Notes: generated by a model from the letters alone, not told the origin. Shown: positions 1-7,819, counted from the stretch's first letter. The stretch is 64,000 nucleotides of DNA from Rhizorhabdus dicambivorans (GCF_002355275.1 NZ_CP023449.1:372001-436000), one strand, 5' to 3'. Program-made: numbers and translations.

Positions 1-136
1 CCATCAGTTCGCCGGTCTCCTCATCCTCCAGCTTGTGGAGGCAGCATTTGCCGCAGCCGTCGCACAGCGACTCCCATTCGGCCCGGCTCATCTCGTCGAG
101 CCGCTTGGTTTCCCAGAAGCGGGGCTGATCGGTCAT
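1..136 (-). CDS. ycgN: UPF0260 (YcgN-type) cysteine-cluster protein, N-terminal part only
   Basis: The visible 45 residues are the N-terminus of a UPF0260 protein; the rest runs off the left edge. The protein opens [16 protein letters not shown] and has the family's cysteine cluster CDGCGKCC (Cys25, 28, 31, 32), presumed to bind metal or an Fe-S centre. The cellular role of the family is not established. It lies about 150 bases downstream of the Sco-type gene on the same strand, so they could be cotranscribed, but the gap is wide enough for its own promoter. Identification rests on the motif and on similarity of the first 40 residues to YcgN as I remember it. Confidence 0.8.
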   Translation of the reverse strand, partial: MTDQPRFWETKRLDEMSRAEWESLCDGCGKCCLHKLEDEETGELM

Positions 137-286
137 ATCCCATCATAGTCCGTTTTCGGGACACCGTCGTCCCGGATGTAATTCGGAGCCCCGATGGACT
201 CCGCAAGCGCGAACGCACGCCCGAGCTTATGCGAGGCAAGCCAAGGCGGACACATGTCCGCCGCCCGGCGCTTGAGGGCTAACCGA

Positions 287-928
287 TCAACGCGCCCAGC
301 GCTCGATGTCGCCGGCCACCGCCTCGGCGCCCTTGTCCTGGGCGACGAGAGCGAGCGGCTCGCCCCCGGGGCCGAAGAGCATCGCCGTGCGGCTATGGTC
401 CATCAGATAGTTGTTCTTCTCTTCGGCCGCGAACTGCTCGGGCGGGCGCGGGTCCTTCTTGTCCTGCTTGGCGGGGATCTTCTGGTAATAGACCGCGAAG
501 GCCTTGGCGGTGGCGGCGATCTGGGCCGGCGTCCCGGTCAGCGCGACGAGGCCGGGGAAGGCGTTGGTATAGGCCTTGAGCGCGGCGGGGGTGTCGCGTT
601 CGGGATCGACGGTGATGAAGATCGGCTGCACCCGCGCGGCTAGATCGGGGTTGCGCTGCCGGAGCAGGCGATAGCCCTTCATGATCGTCTGCACGTCGAC
701 CGGGCAGACATCGGGGCAGAAGGTGTAGCCGAAATAGATCAGCCGGTATTTGCCGGCGAAATCGCTGTCCTTCACCGCCTTGCCGTCCTGGTCGACCAGC
801 GTGAGGGGGCCGCCGATCCGGGCATCGGCCAGGGGGGGAGTCTCGGGCGGGCCGCCGCAGCCCGACAGCGGCAGCGCGGCCATCGCCAGCAGGGCGGCGA
901 CCAGCGGTCGAAGGGTGGGATTGTTCAT
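287..928 (-). CDS. SCO1/SenC family copper chaperone lipoprotein
   Basis: SCO family proteins deliver copper to the CuA site of cytochrome c oxidase, or act as thiol-disulfide reductases, at the periplasmic face of the membrane. The 213-residue protein has a lipoprotein signal (LPLSGC, lipidated Cys24), then a thioredoxin-like domain with the copper-binding CPDVC (Cys71, Cys75) and the distal histidine in MDHSR (His178). All three copper ligands are therefore present. I chose the ATG that puts a short charged n-region before the lipobox; another start lies five codons upstream. No oxidase genes are nearby, so its partner oxidase cannot be seen. Confidence 0.88.
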   Translation of the reverse strand: MNNPTLRPLVAALLAMAALPLSGCGGPPETPPLADARIGGPLTLVDQDGKAVKDSDFAGKYRLIYFGYTFCPDVCPVDVQTIMKGYRLLRQRNPDLAARVQPIFITVDPERDTPAALKAYTNAFPGLVALTGTPAQIAATAKAFAVYYQKIPAKQDKKDPRPPEQFAAEEKNNYLMDHSRTAMLFGPGGEPLALVAQDKGAEAVAGDIERWAR

Positions 929-1024
929 GGTGCCGCCAGCCATGCTTTGCTATTGGCCCACAAGCAAGAGCCTGATCGGTGAGGTGACGGCTCGCCCACC
1001 GGTTGAGCGTTTCGTAACAGGGAC

Positions 1025-1645
1025 ATGACCCACAAGATGATCCGCCGCCTTATCCTGCCGAGCTTCGCCGCCGTGGCGCTGGCGCTCGCCGCCACCCCCG
1101 CCGCCGCGCAATTTTCCGACAGCTATAATTTCCTCAACGCAGTCCGCCAGTCGGACGGCGACAAGGCGACCAAGGCGCTGCAGGGGAACGGCGCGACCCT
1201 GATCAACACGCGCGACTACACCACCGGCGAGACCGCGCTGATCATCACCATCAAGCGGCGCGACCTGACCTGGTCGAACTTCATGCTGAGCCGGGGCGCC
1301 AACCCCAATGTCAAGGACGGCAAGGGCAACACCGCGCTGCATTTCACGGCGCTGCTCGGCTTTCCCGAAGGGGCGGAACTGCTGCTGTCGCGCGGCGCGC
1401 AGGTCAATCTCGGCAACAGCAGCGGGGAAACGCCGCTGATCATCGCGGTGCAGCAGCGCAACGTGCCGCTGGTCCGCATCCTGCTGGCCAACGGCGCCGA
1501 CGCGAAGATCGCCGATCGCATCGCCGGCAAGTCGGCGCGCGACTATGCCGCCGAGGATCCGCGCGGCGCGGCGGTGCTCAAGCTGATCGACGAGAACAAG
1601 ACCGTCGCCAAGCCCAAGCCCAAGATGTCGGGCCCCGGCCTCTGA
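1025..1645 (+). CDS. Exported ankyrin-repeat protein
   Basis: A 206-residue protein with a clear Sec signal peptide (basic MTHKMIRR, hydrophobic stretch, cut after ATPAAA near residue 28) followed by three or four ankyrin repeats. The repeats are recognisable from GETALIITIKRRD, GNTALHFTALLG and GETPLIIAVQQRN and from RGANPN / RGAQVN / NGADAK turns. Ankyrin repeats bind protein partners; no partner is indicated by the neighbours. The C-terminus is a lysine/proline-rich tail. It diverges from the Sco gene, and a purine-rich AGGGA precedes the ATG. Periplasmic location is inferred from the signal peptide. Confidence 0.85.
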   Translation: MTHKMIRRLILPSFAAVALALAATPAAAQFSDSYNFLNAVRQSDGDKATKALQGNGATLINTRDYTTGETALIITIKRRDLTWSNFMLSRGANPNVKDGKGNTALHFTALLGFPEGAELLLSRGAQVNLGNSSGETPLIIAVQQRNVPLVRILLANGADAKIADRIAGKSARDYAAEDPRGAAVLKLIDENKTVAKPKPKMSGPGL

Positions 1646-1670
1646 CCGGCCACCGCTCCGGCACGGGCCG

Positions 1671-1862
1671 GGGGCGCGCCAGATGGAACGCGACGGGCCG
1701 GTCCACCGCACCATCCACCCGGCGATCCCGCCCCATGTCGACTATCGGCTGACCGCGCCGGGCGAGACACTGAGCGAGGCATTTGGCGGGGTGTGACTAT
1801 GGGCCGAGGCGAATCTGGAGAGCATCGAGGCGGCACGGACGGCGTTCGATGAGAGAAGGAAG
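1671..1862 (+). pseudogene. Remnant of an HxlR-family transcriptional regulator with an in-frame stop
   Basis: Read in one frame, this stretch gives RQMERDGPVHRTIHPAIPPH, then VDYRLTAPGETL, a TGA stop at 1794-1796, then LWAEANLESIEAARTAFDE. That order matches the wing and C-terminal helix of HxlR winged-helix regulators, where an L-x-x-W motif follows the YRLTP-x-G motif without interruption. The N-terminal half, including the recognition helix, is missing: the ankyrin gene ends just upstream. A paired-palindrome repeat starts 14 bases after it. I read it as a decayed gene fragment; it has no plausible start or complete fold. Confidence 0.7.
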
Positions 1863-1876
1863 CCCTGTTCTTTCAT

Positions 1877-2023
1877 CGTCACCCCAGCGCAGGCTGGGGT
1901 CCATGTCTCTCAAAGACCGGATGCCGTCGTGAGCGAAGACAGACATGGACGCCAGCCTTTCGCCTTCGGCGAAAGTTTATCCCGAGCGCCTGCCTTGCAG
2001 GCAGTCGAGGGGCGGGCATGACG
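1877..2023. repeat. Paired-palindrome intergenic repeat, family A, expanded copy
   Basis: The left arm begins GTCACCCCAGCGCAGGCTGG and ends CCATGTCTCTC; the right arm contains GACATGGACGCCAGCCT and ends GGCATGACG. The two arms are inverted copies, as in REPIN/BIME elements. This copy carries about 50 extra bases, themselves with small palindromes, in the right arm compared with the copies near 24.6 and 57.9 kb. It ends two bases before the stop codon of the leftward DUF7079 gene. Confidence 0.8.
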
Positions 2024-2025
2024 AT

Positions 2026-2388
2026 TCAGGGATTGTCGCGGACCAGGAGAGCAACCTTCTGCCACTGGGACTCTATCATCCCCCAGAAGAAGAACTTCCT
2101 CAGCATCGATCCGAACCATGGCCGGTTTCCTGCCATCGATCGGGTCACGATCTCGCGAACTTCCGCCTCATCCCAGGGTATCCATTCGCCAGCGACCGGA
2201 TGCATCGCGCCGACGAAAGCCGGAAACACTTCGCTGCGCAGGATGATTTCAACGTCGTGCAAAGCGAATCCCGACATGCGGACGGCGTCGGCAAGGCGCC
2301 GGTAATCCACTTCCGTATCCAGAAACAGTTCCGACAACGCAGTCCACAGCGGCAATCTGTTTTCGATCTCGGCCGCCGACAGCGTCAC
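2026..2388 (-). CDS. DUF7079 family small protein
   Basis: A 120-residue protein of unknown function that I assign to DUF7079 from LPLWTALSELFLDTEVDY followed by LHDVEIILRSEVFPA and AGEWIPWDEAEV. The proposed start is a GTG that overlaps the stop of the upstream mmcB gene by four bases (GTGA) and has GGAGAG about six bases before it, so translation is probably coupled to mmcB. A longer open frame exists upstream but reads as an out-of-frame shadow of mmcB. The stop codon abuts a dispersed repeat. No enzymatic motif is visible. Confidence 0.7.
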   Translation of the reverse strand: MTLSAAEIENRLPLWTALSELFLDTEVDYRRLADAVRMSGFALHDVEIILRSEVFPAFVGAMHPVAGEWIPWDEAEVREIVTRSMAGNRPWFGSMLRKFFFWGMIESQWQKVALLVRDNP

Positions 2389-2861
2389 ACACAGCTCTCC
2401 GGAAACGGATCGAGCTCCCCCCACAGCCGCCGGGCCGCGCGTCTTGCGAAGCGCAGCGTCTCCGCCTTGCGCCGCGCGCCCGGCAGCGGGCGGTGGAGCG
2501 GCTCGCGCAGGATCGCGGCGTCGTAGCGGTCGGCGACGATCAGGCCGCAGCAGCCGGGCTGGAACGCCTCGGTCTCGAACGGGCTGAGGTCGAACCCGCC
2601 GGGCACCGCCCAGAAGAAGCGGTCGCAATAGTCGAGATAGAAGGGCCATTTCGCATCGCCGAGCAGATCGGCGCGCGACACCTTGATCTCGACGATGGTG
2701 ATGCAGCCCCTGGCATCGATCGCCATGATGTCGGCGCGGCGGCCATTGCCGAGCGGAACCTCCGGCAGCGGCGTCATCTCCGCCTGGAGGAACAGCCGCG
2801 CCACGCCGCGCGCGACATCGGCGGCGATCATCGGGGCGAGGGACTCGGGGGCGCTGGCCAT
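2385..2861 (-). CDS. mmcB: MmcB family DNA repair protein
   Basis: MmcB is a small nuclease-fold protein of alphaproteobacteria, linked in Caulobacter to the SOS/mismatch-repair response to DNA damage. The 158-residue product fits the family length and shows the PD-(D/E)XK-like core RRADIMAID followed by ITIVEIKVSRADLLGD (acidic residue then E-x-K), then YLDYCDRFFWAVPGGF. I chose the ATG over a TTG six codons upstream because homology begins after it. It appears to form a two-gene unit with the DUF7079 gene through a four-base overlap. No SOS box was recognised in front of it. Confidence 0.8.
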   Translation of the reverse strand: MASAPESLAPMIAADVARGVARLFLQAEMTPLPEVPLGNGRRADIMAIDARGCITIVEIKVSRADLLGDAKWPFYLDYCDRFFWAVPGGFDLSPFETEAFQPGCCGLIVADRYDAAILREPLHRPLPGARRKAETLRFARRAARRLWGELDPFPESCV

Positions 2862-2908
2862 GGCGGGAGGATAGAACAAGGCGGGAACGAAGGAAAGGGA
2901 CCGATCAA

Positions 2909-3033
2909 GATCCTCCCTGGCAAAGCCGGGGAGGGTGGTGAAAGAGTAAGCCGTCGAAGACGGCGCCAGGGCGCCGCCCTTCCACCATGCTGCGCATGGT
3001 CCCCCTCCCCATCGCTACGCGATAGGGAGGACC
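2909..3033. repeat. Paired-palindrome repeat (TCCTCCC ... GGGAGGA type)
   Basis: The gap between mmcB and the DUF1491 gene starts TCCTCCCTGGCAAAGCCGGG near 2911 and ends CTACGCGATAGGGAGGA. The ends are imperfect inverted copies, each with its own small hairpin; GGCGCCAGGGCGCC and ACCATGCTGCGCATGGT palindromes lie between. This looks like a REPIN-type dispersed element rather than a promoter or terminator. I saw no second full copy in the window. Confidence 0.6.
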
Positions 3034-3037
3034 TTCA

Positions 3038-3376
3038 TCACAGCAGCACCTCGCCCGCGATCCGCTCCGCTTCCGGATGATCGATCTCGACCGCCCACAG
3101 GTCGGGGTCGGACTTGCGGCGGCGGGCGATATAGTCGGCGGCGACCCCCGGTTTGTCCGGATCGGTGGGCCCTACAAAGTCCAGCCCATAGCCGCCGTCG
3201 AAGCGCCACATGCGTTCCGCGATTCCAGACAGCACGCCGCGGTCCGCCAGCAGCAGCAGCAGCGCGCCCGCGATCGCGTCACCCCTGGCGAGCACCATCG
3301 CAGAGCCGCCCTCGGCCTCAATCCGGCGGATCAGCGCCGAGACGAGCAGCCCGGTGGCGGGCCGCGGCTCGGTCAT
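3038..3376 (-). CDS. DUF1491 family protein
   Basis: A 112-residue protein typical of alphaproteobacterial DUF1491, with unknown function. The diagnostic region is LVSALIRRIEAEGGSAMVLA followed by RGDAIAGALLLLL, and the C-terminus ends in a WAVEIDHPEAERIAGEVLL-type segment. The ATG giving MTEPRPATG was chosen because the sequence upstream of it lies over the neighbouring thioesterase gene region and lacks similarity. It is the last gene of a leftward run after hpf, ptsN and the thioesterase. No catalytic motif is visible. Confidence 0.8.
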   Translation of the reverse strand: MTEPRPATGLLVSALIRRIEAEGGSAMVLARGDAIAGALLLLLADRGVLSGIAERMWRFDGGYGLDFVGPTDPDKPGVAADYIARRRKSDPDLWAVEIDHPEAERIAGEVLL

Positions 3377-3422
3377 CTTTCGGGTACGGTGCCGGCCCGC
3401 CGTTTCAGCTTCGCTGAAACCG

Positions 3423-3878
3423 TCACGAGCGGGCGTAACCGGGCAGCGAGGCCAGGCGGATGCGCGATCGCATGAAGGTGCCGGTGCCGCGCGCCACCTC
3501 CTCCCCCTCGGCATCGATCAGCCGCGCATCGGCGACCAGCACCCGGCGGCGGCCGTTGACCCAGCGGCCCTCGGCGGTGATCGGCCCGGCCTTCAGCGGG
3601 CGGGTCAGCAGCAGGTTGAAGGCGGTGGTCAGCAGGAAGAAATCATTGACCAGGCTGTTCGCCGCATAGAAGGCGGCATCGTCGAGCATCTTGAAATAGG
3701 TGGTGCCATGGGCCGCGCCGGCGGCGTGATAATGGCTCGGCTCGATCTCGAAGTGGATGCGCGACTCCCCTTCGCGCGGAATCTCCAGCCGGGATGTGAA
3801 CAGCCGGTTGATCGGCGCCGCCGCATAGAGCGACTCGAGTGCGCGATAATGCGCTTCGGCGCCGGTCTCGCCGGTCAT
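3423..3878 (-). CDS. PaaI-type hotdog-fold thioesterase
   Basis: A 151-residue single-domain hotdog protein. The family hydrolyses acyl-CoA or aryl-CoA thioesters in the cytoplasm. The signature lies around residues 50-75: HYHAAGAAHGTTYFKMLDDA, i.e. the HGG/HGT turn followed by the helix carrying the acidic catalytic residue (Asp), and then the LLTRPL strand and the GxGTFM-type C-terminal strand. It lies 9 bases from ptsN and is probably cotranscribed with it. Substrate cannot be predicted from the sequence. Confidence 0.82.
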   Translation of the reverse strand: MTGETGAEAHYRALESLYAAAPINRLFTSRLEIPREGESRIHFEIEPSHYHAAGAAHGTTYFKMLDDAAFYAANSLVNDFFLLTTAFNLLLTRPLKAGPITAEGRWVNGRRRVLVADARLIDAEGEEVARGTGTFMRSRIRLASLPGYARS

Positions 3879-3887
3879 CGGTGGGCC

Positions 3888-4373
3888 TCAGGCGGCGTCG
3901 CGGGCCTCGCCGGTGGCAAACAGCGCATAGAGCGCGTCGTCCGATCCGGCACCCCGCAACTTGGCGACGAAGGCCTTGTCGCGCAGCCGGCGGCTGACCC
4001 GGGCGAGCGCCTTCAGATGCTCGACGCCGGCATCGACCGGCGACAGCAGCAGGAACACCAGATCGACCGGCAGATCGTCGATCGCGGCGAAGTCGATCGG
4101 GGTGCCGAGTCGGGCGAACAGGCCCACGACTCGATCGAGCCCCTCGATCTTCCCATGCGGGATGGCGATGCCGCCGCCGAAGCCGGTAGAGCCCAGCCGC
4201 TCGCGTTCGACGAGGCGATCGACGATCATCCGCGCATCGGCATCCACCAGCTTCGTGGCATGACCGGCAAGCTGCTGGAACAGCGCCTTTTTGTTCGGGA
4301 CGACCAACGCGGCCTGTATCGCCTGAGGCGACAACAGGTCGCTCAGGTCGTCCATCGATTTGCTGTCAGTCAT
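3888..4373 (-). CDS. ptsN: PTS IIA-like nitrogen-regulatory protein PtsN (EIIA-Ntr)
   Basis: EIIA-Ntr is the last phospho-acceptor of the nitrogen phosphotransferase chain (PtsP-PtsO-PtsN) and regulates potassium transport, stress responses and PHB metabolism by protein contact. The 161-residue product has the phospho-histidine in GGGIAIPHGK (His73), and the PTS IIA type 2 fold around it. I chose the ATG giving MTDSKSMDDLSDLL; upstream in-frame sequence overlaps the hpf side and has no similarity. It follows hpf by 19 bases, the usual hpf-ptsN pairing of proteobacteria; rpoN, often upstream, is not in this window. Confidence 0.92.
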   Translation of the reverse strand: MTDSKSMDDLSDLLSPQAIQAALVVPNKKALFQQLAGHATKLVDADARMIVDRLVERERLGSTGFGGGIAIPHGKIEGLDRVVGLFARLGTPIDFAAIDDLPVDLVFLLLSPVDAGVEHLKALARVSRRLRDKAFVAKLRGAGSDDALYALFATGEARDAA

Positions 4374-4392
4374 TCGACGGGGTTCGCTGTCC

Positions 4393-4980
4393 TTATCCGG
4401 CTGCCCGGCTCGGCTCCACCCAGCCGATCGTGCCGTCACTGCGCCGATACACCATATTGAAGGCGCCGGTACCAGAATTTCGGAAAAGAAGCGCGGTGGT
4501 ATTTCGCAAATCCAGCATCATCACCGCATCCGAAACGGAGGCATCGGGAACATCGACGCGGGTCTCCGCGATGATCACCGGGCTGTCGCCGCTTTCCTCC
4601 TCTTCCTCGCGCGGCGCTTCGAACACCGTATAGCCGGCATTGTCATCAATCGCCTCGAGCGAAGGCATGACACTGGCGCCGTTGCGCGATTTCAGCCGGT
4701 TCATGTAGCGGCGCAGCTGGGTCTCGACCCGATCGGCGGCCTGGTCGAAGCTCGGATGCGCCTCCATCGCATGGCCCGATCCCTTCAGGATCACGCCGTG
4801 CATGACGTGGGCCACGATGTCGCAGGAGAAGCCGTTGCCGTGCTGGCCCCGGCCGAAGGTCACATGGGCGGAGAGACTTCGCGAGAAATATTTGTCGGCG
4901 ATCGCGTGGAGCCGGTCCTCGACATGGGTGCGAAGGGCGTCGCCCGTGTTGACCTGATGTCCCGAAACACGAATTTCCAT
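4393..4980 (-). CDS. hpf: Ribosome hibernation promoting factor, long form
   Basis: Long HPF binds the 30S subunit and joins two ribosomes into inactive 100S dimers in stationary phase. The 195-residue length matches the long form: an N-terminal S30AE domain (residues about 3-105, MEIRVSGHQVNTGDALRTHV start, basic helix with RRYMNRLKSR) linked by an acidic stretch (EEEEESG) to a C-terminal dimerisation domain (about 133-190, DAVMMLDLRNTTALLFRN, then YRRSDGTIGWVEP). It sits between dnaQ and ptsN on the leftward strand; the 75-base gap to dnaQ may hold its own promoter. Confidence 0.93.
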   Translation of the reverse strand: MEIRVSGHQVNTGDALRTHVEDRLHAIADKYFSRSLSAHVTFGRGQHGNGFSCDIVAHVMHGVILKGSGHAMEAHPSFDQAADRVETQLRRYMNRLKSRNGASVMPSLEAIDDNAGYTVFEAPREEEEESGDSPVIIAETRVDVPDASVSDAVMMLDLRNTTALLFRNSGTGAFNMVYRRSDGTIGWVEPSRAAG

Positions 4981-5055
4981 AGCAATTCTCCAACCATATG
5001 CAGCCGATGATGGGGTATCCGACCGCCCGATGTCATCCGCATCTTAACGGATCGA

Positions 5056-5757
5056 TCAGGCAGCGGCACCTTCCAGCCAGAGCGGCGAATCCAGCTTCTC
5101 GATAAACGCCTTGTGTCTCTCCAGTTCCTCCTCGCTGGCATGATGGGGGCGGATCGCCCTGATGGTGCGGGCGGCGACAGCCGCGCGCGTGGTGGCGACG
5201 ATGATCGTCTCCTCGACGATCACCTCTCCGATCGACAGGCCGATCTGGCGGCCGCCGGTCAGTTCGACATAGAGTTGCGCCAGCAGCTGCGCGTCGAGCA
5301 GCGCGCCATGCTTGACGCGATGGCTGCGATCGATCCCGTAGCGGGTGCACAGCGCGTCCAGCGTGTGCTTGGCACCGGGGTGGACCTTGCGGGCGATCGC
5401 GACGGTGTCGATCATCCGCGTCAGGCAGATTGCCTCGCGGCTGCACAGCCCCAGCTCTGCGTTGAGGAAGCCGAAGTCGAAGCCGGCATTGTGCGCGACG
5501 AGCGGCGAATCGCCGATGAACTCCAGCAGCTCCTCCACCTTGTCGGCGAACAGGGGCTTGTCGCTCAGGAAGCGTTCGGACAGGCCGTGGACATTCTCCG
5601 CCTCGATCGGCATCGAACGCTGCGGGTTGAAATAGCAATGATAGGTGCGCCCGGTCTCGACCCGGTTGATCAGTTCGATACAGCCTATTTCGACCAGCCG
5701 GTCGCCCGTTGCGGGGTTGAGGCCGGTCGTTTCGGTATCAAAGACGATCTCGCGCAT
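5056..5757 (-). CDS. dnaQ: DNA polymerase III epsilon subunit (3'-5' proofreading exonuclease)
   Basis: Epsilon proofreads newly made DNA within the Pol III core. The 233-residue protein shows all DEDDh motifs: FDTETTG with Asp7 and Glu9, HNAGFD with Asp94, and HGALLDAQLLA with His150 and Asp155. The C-terminal tail, which binds alpha, follows. I start at MREIVFDTETTG, placing the catalytic motif at the usual distance; the start overlaps the end of coaE by 20 bases, indicating cotranscription in the leftward coaE-dnaQ order seen in many alphaproteobacteria. Confidence 0.93.
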   Translation of the reverse strand: MREIVFDTETTGLNPATGDRLVEIGCIELINRVETGRTYHCYFNPQRSMPIEAENVHGLSERFLSDKPLFADKVEELLEFIGDSPLVAHNAGFDFGFLNAELGLCSREAICLTRMIDTVAIARKVHPGAKHTLDALCTRYGIDRSHRVKHGALLDAQLLAQLYVELTGGRQIGLSIGEVIVEETIIVATTRAAVAARTIRAIRPHHASEEELERHKAFIEKLDSPLWLEGAAA

Positions 5758-6358
5758 GCCGACAATATCGGACTCCATGCGCCGAGAGGCAAGTGACGAG
5801 ATGACGGATCGAGCGCCGCGTCCGATCGATCGTGCCGCCATTGTCTATCACGAAATCGGCACGCGCCCGCTTCTTGTGATCGGGCAGCTGCAGCGATCGG
5901 ATATGCTTGAGTTTCAAGGGGTTCATGCCCGGCCTTGCCAGTACGCGGCGGGCCTGTTTCCAGGCCGGGGCTGAGACCACGGCGATGGCGTCGACCTGGC
6001 GCCAGCCCTTCTTCTCGAACAGCAGCGGGATATCGAGCACGACCAGCGGCCGGGAGCGGTGCCGGCGCAGGAAGATACGGCGCGACTCGGCCACGGCGGG
6101 ATGGACGATGCGTTCGAGCCGGCGCAGCGCCTCGCGGTCGCCGAGCACATATTTGGAGAGCACCGCGCGATCGATGCCGTGGGGGCTGGCGGTGCCGGGG
6201 AAGGCCTGCTCGATCGCCGCCACCAGCCGTCCGTTCCGGCCCTGCAGCCGGTGGACCTCGGCATCGGCGTCGAACAGCGGCACGCCCGAGCGGACGAACA
6301 TCTTCGCCACCGTCGACTTGCCCATGCCGATCGATCCGGTGAGGCCGAGGACGATCAT
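5738..6358 (-). CDS. coaE: Dephospho-CoA kinase
   Basis: CoaE phosphorylates the ribose 3'-OH of dephospho-CoA, the last step of coenzyme A synthesis. The 206-residue protein starts MIVLGLTGSIGMGKSTVAKM, a Walker A loop (residues 8-15), followed by the substrate-binding DADAEVHRL region and VVLDIPLLFEKKGW (lid and Walker B-like segment). The length matches the family. It is 13 bases downstream of aroE and overlaps dnaQ, so it belongs to the leftward ppsR-maf-aroE-coaE-dnaQ unit. The C-terminal 15 residues (HGVRYCRHARDRL) are not conserved. Confidence 0.93.
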   Translation of the reverse strand: MIVLGLTGSIGMGKSTVAKMFVRSGVPLFDADAEVHRLQGRNGRLVAAIEQAFPGTASPHGIDRAVLSKYVLGDREALRRLERIVHPAVAESRRIFLRRHRSRPLVVLDIPLLFEKKGWRQVDAIAVVSAPAWKQARRVLARPGMNPLKLKHIRSLQLPDHKKRARADFVIDNGGTIDRTRRSIRHLVTCLSAHGVRYCRHARDRL

Positions 6359-6371
6359 GCGGGACCCATGA

Positions 6372-7226
6372 TCATGCGATCAGCATCGCCCGCAGCCGAT
6401 CGTCGGCATCGCGCGGGGCCGGGCGGCCGAAGAAGCGCTCGAACGCCGCCGCCGCCTGGCCGACCAGCATGTGCAGCCCGTCGATCGCGCGCAGCCCCCG
6501 CGCCCGGCCCTCGGCGAGCAGCGGCGTCTCCAGCGGCGCATAGACGATGTCGTAGATCACCGAATTGGGCGGGACATGGCTGAAGTCGAGCAGCAGCGGC
6601 GGCTGGCCCTTCATGCCCAGCGACGTGGTATTGACGACGAGGTCGAGTATCCCCTCGCGGTCGTCGAACGGGAAGTCGGTCGGCTCGGCGAAGATGTCGA
6701 GCGGGGCGACCAGCCGGTCGTCGGGCTCGAAGCTCTCGCGCAGTGCCTTCGCCTTCTCGATGTCGCGGGCGATGATCACGCAGGTGAAACCATGGTCGTG
6801 CAGCGCCAGGGCCACCGCCTTGGCCGCCCCGCCCGAGCCGATGATCCGCGCCATGCGGAACAGGTGGTTCTGCGCCAGCAACGGCTGAAGCGGTTCGAGA
6901 AAGCCAATATAATCCGTATTATAGCCGACGAGCTTGCCATCCTCGGGAACCACCGTGTTGACCGCGCCGATCCGCTCGGCGGCAGGATCGATCCGGTCGA
7001 GCAGTTTCATCACCGCCTGCTTGTGCGGAATCGTGACATTGCAGCCGCGCCACAAAGGGTTTCGGCGGCGATCCTCGAAAAACGTCCAAAGATCTTCAGG
7101 CTTCACATGAGAAGCGCGATATTCCGCCTGGATTCCAGCACGTTCGAGCCAGAAATTGTGGATCATCGGCGATTTGGAATGGCTGATCGGATCGCCGATC
7201 ACCTCGGCAAATGGCACGTCGCTCAT
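6372..7226 (-). CDS. aroE: Shikimate dehydrogenase
   Basis: AroE reduces 3-dehydroshikimate to shikimate with NADPH in aromatic amino acid synthesis. The 284-residue protein has the shikimate-binding SHSKSP (residues 15-20), the catalytic Lys69 in NVTIPHK, Asn90 and Asp105 in GAVNT and YNTDY, and the Rossmann loop GSGGAAKA. The start ATG overlaps the stop of maf by four bases (ATGA), fixing the start and implying coupled translation. A longer open frame upstream runs over maf and is rejected. Confidence 0.94.
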   Translation of the reverse strand: MSDVPFAEVIGDPISHSKSPMIHNFWLERAGIQAEYRASHVKPEDLWTFFEDRRRNPLWRGCNVTIPHKQAVMKLLDRIDPAAERIGAVNTVVPEDGKLVGYNTDYIGFLEPLQPLLAQNHLFRMARIIGSGGAAKAVALALHDHGFTCVIIARDIEKAKALRESFEPDDRLVAPLDIFAEPTDFPFDDREGILDLVVNTTSLGMKGQPPLLLDFSHVPPNSVIYDIVYAPLETPLLAEGRARGLRAIDGLHMLVGQAAAAFERFFGRPAPRDADDRLRAMLIA

Positions 7227-7819
7227 GACTCGATCACTCCCCGCGTCCGGAGATAGTCGAGCAGGGGGAGGAGCGGCAGCCCTAATATGGTGAACTGGCT
7301 GCCCTCGATCCGCGCGAAGAGCTGCGCGCCCAGCCCCTCGATCCGGTAACCGCCGACGCAATGGCCGATCGCCGGCCATTCGGCCTCCATATAGCCATCG
7401 ATGAAGGCGTCGCTGAGGGCCCGGACATGCAGGGTCGCGCTATCGACATGGCGCCACACCGGCACCCCGCCCTCGCAGATCACCGCCGCGCTGTGCAGCT
7501 TGTGGCGGGTGCCGCTCAGCCGCCTGAGCAGATCGCGCTGTTCCTCGCGGCTCGCTGCCTTGTCGATCATCGTGCCGTCCTCGAAGGCGACCGTGGAATC
7601 GCAGCCGAGGACGAGATCGGTCGGGTGGCGATGCGACAGCTTGGTCGCCTTGAGCTCGGCCAGCGCGTCGGCGAGGTTGCGGGGCGAGACCCCTTCGGCG
7701 CGCAGCCCGGCCTTCATCGACTCCTCGTCGACGGCGGCGGCCATCGCCTCATGCGGCACTCCGGCGGCGGCGAGCATCGCCCGGCGGGATGCGGATTGCG
7801 AGGCGAGGATCAACCTCAC
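7223..7819 (-). CDS. maf: Maf-family nucleotide pyrophosphatase
   Basis: Maf proteins hydrolyse non-canonical or modified nucleoside triphosphates and have been linked to septum inhibition. The 198-residue protein begins with the phosphate-binding ASQSASRRAML (residues 6-16) and carries the catalytic LGCDSTVAFE (Asp74) plus the S/T-GTRH-KLHSAA segment. It overlaps both neighbours by four bases (ATGA into aroE; its ATG overlaps the stop of ppsR), so ppsR-maf-aroE are translated as a tight operon. Which subfamily (dTTP/UTP or m7GTP) it belongs to was not decided. Confidence 0.9.
   Translation of the reverse strand: MRLILASQSASRRAMLAAAGVPHEAMAAAVDEESMKAGLRAEGVSPRNLADALAELKATKLSHRHPTDLVLGCDSTVAFEDGTMIDKAASREEQRDLLRRLSGTRHKLHSAAVICEGGVPVWRHVDSATLHVRALSDAFIDGYMEAEWPAIGHCVGGYRIEGLGAQLFARIEGSQFTILGLPLLPLLDYLRTRGVIES

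Noticed and set aside
2385-2861. MmcB gene as a restriction endonuclease
   Set aside because: Nuclease-like core is present, but there is no methyltransferase nearby, and length and sequence match the MmcB family.
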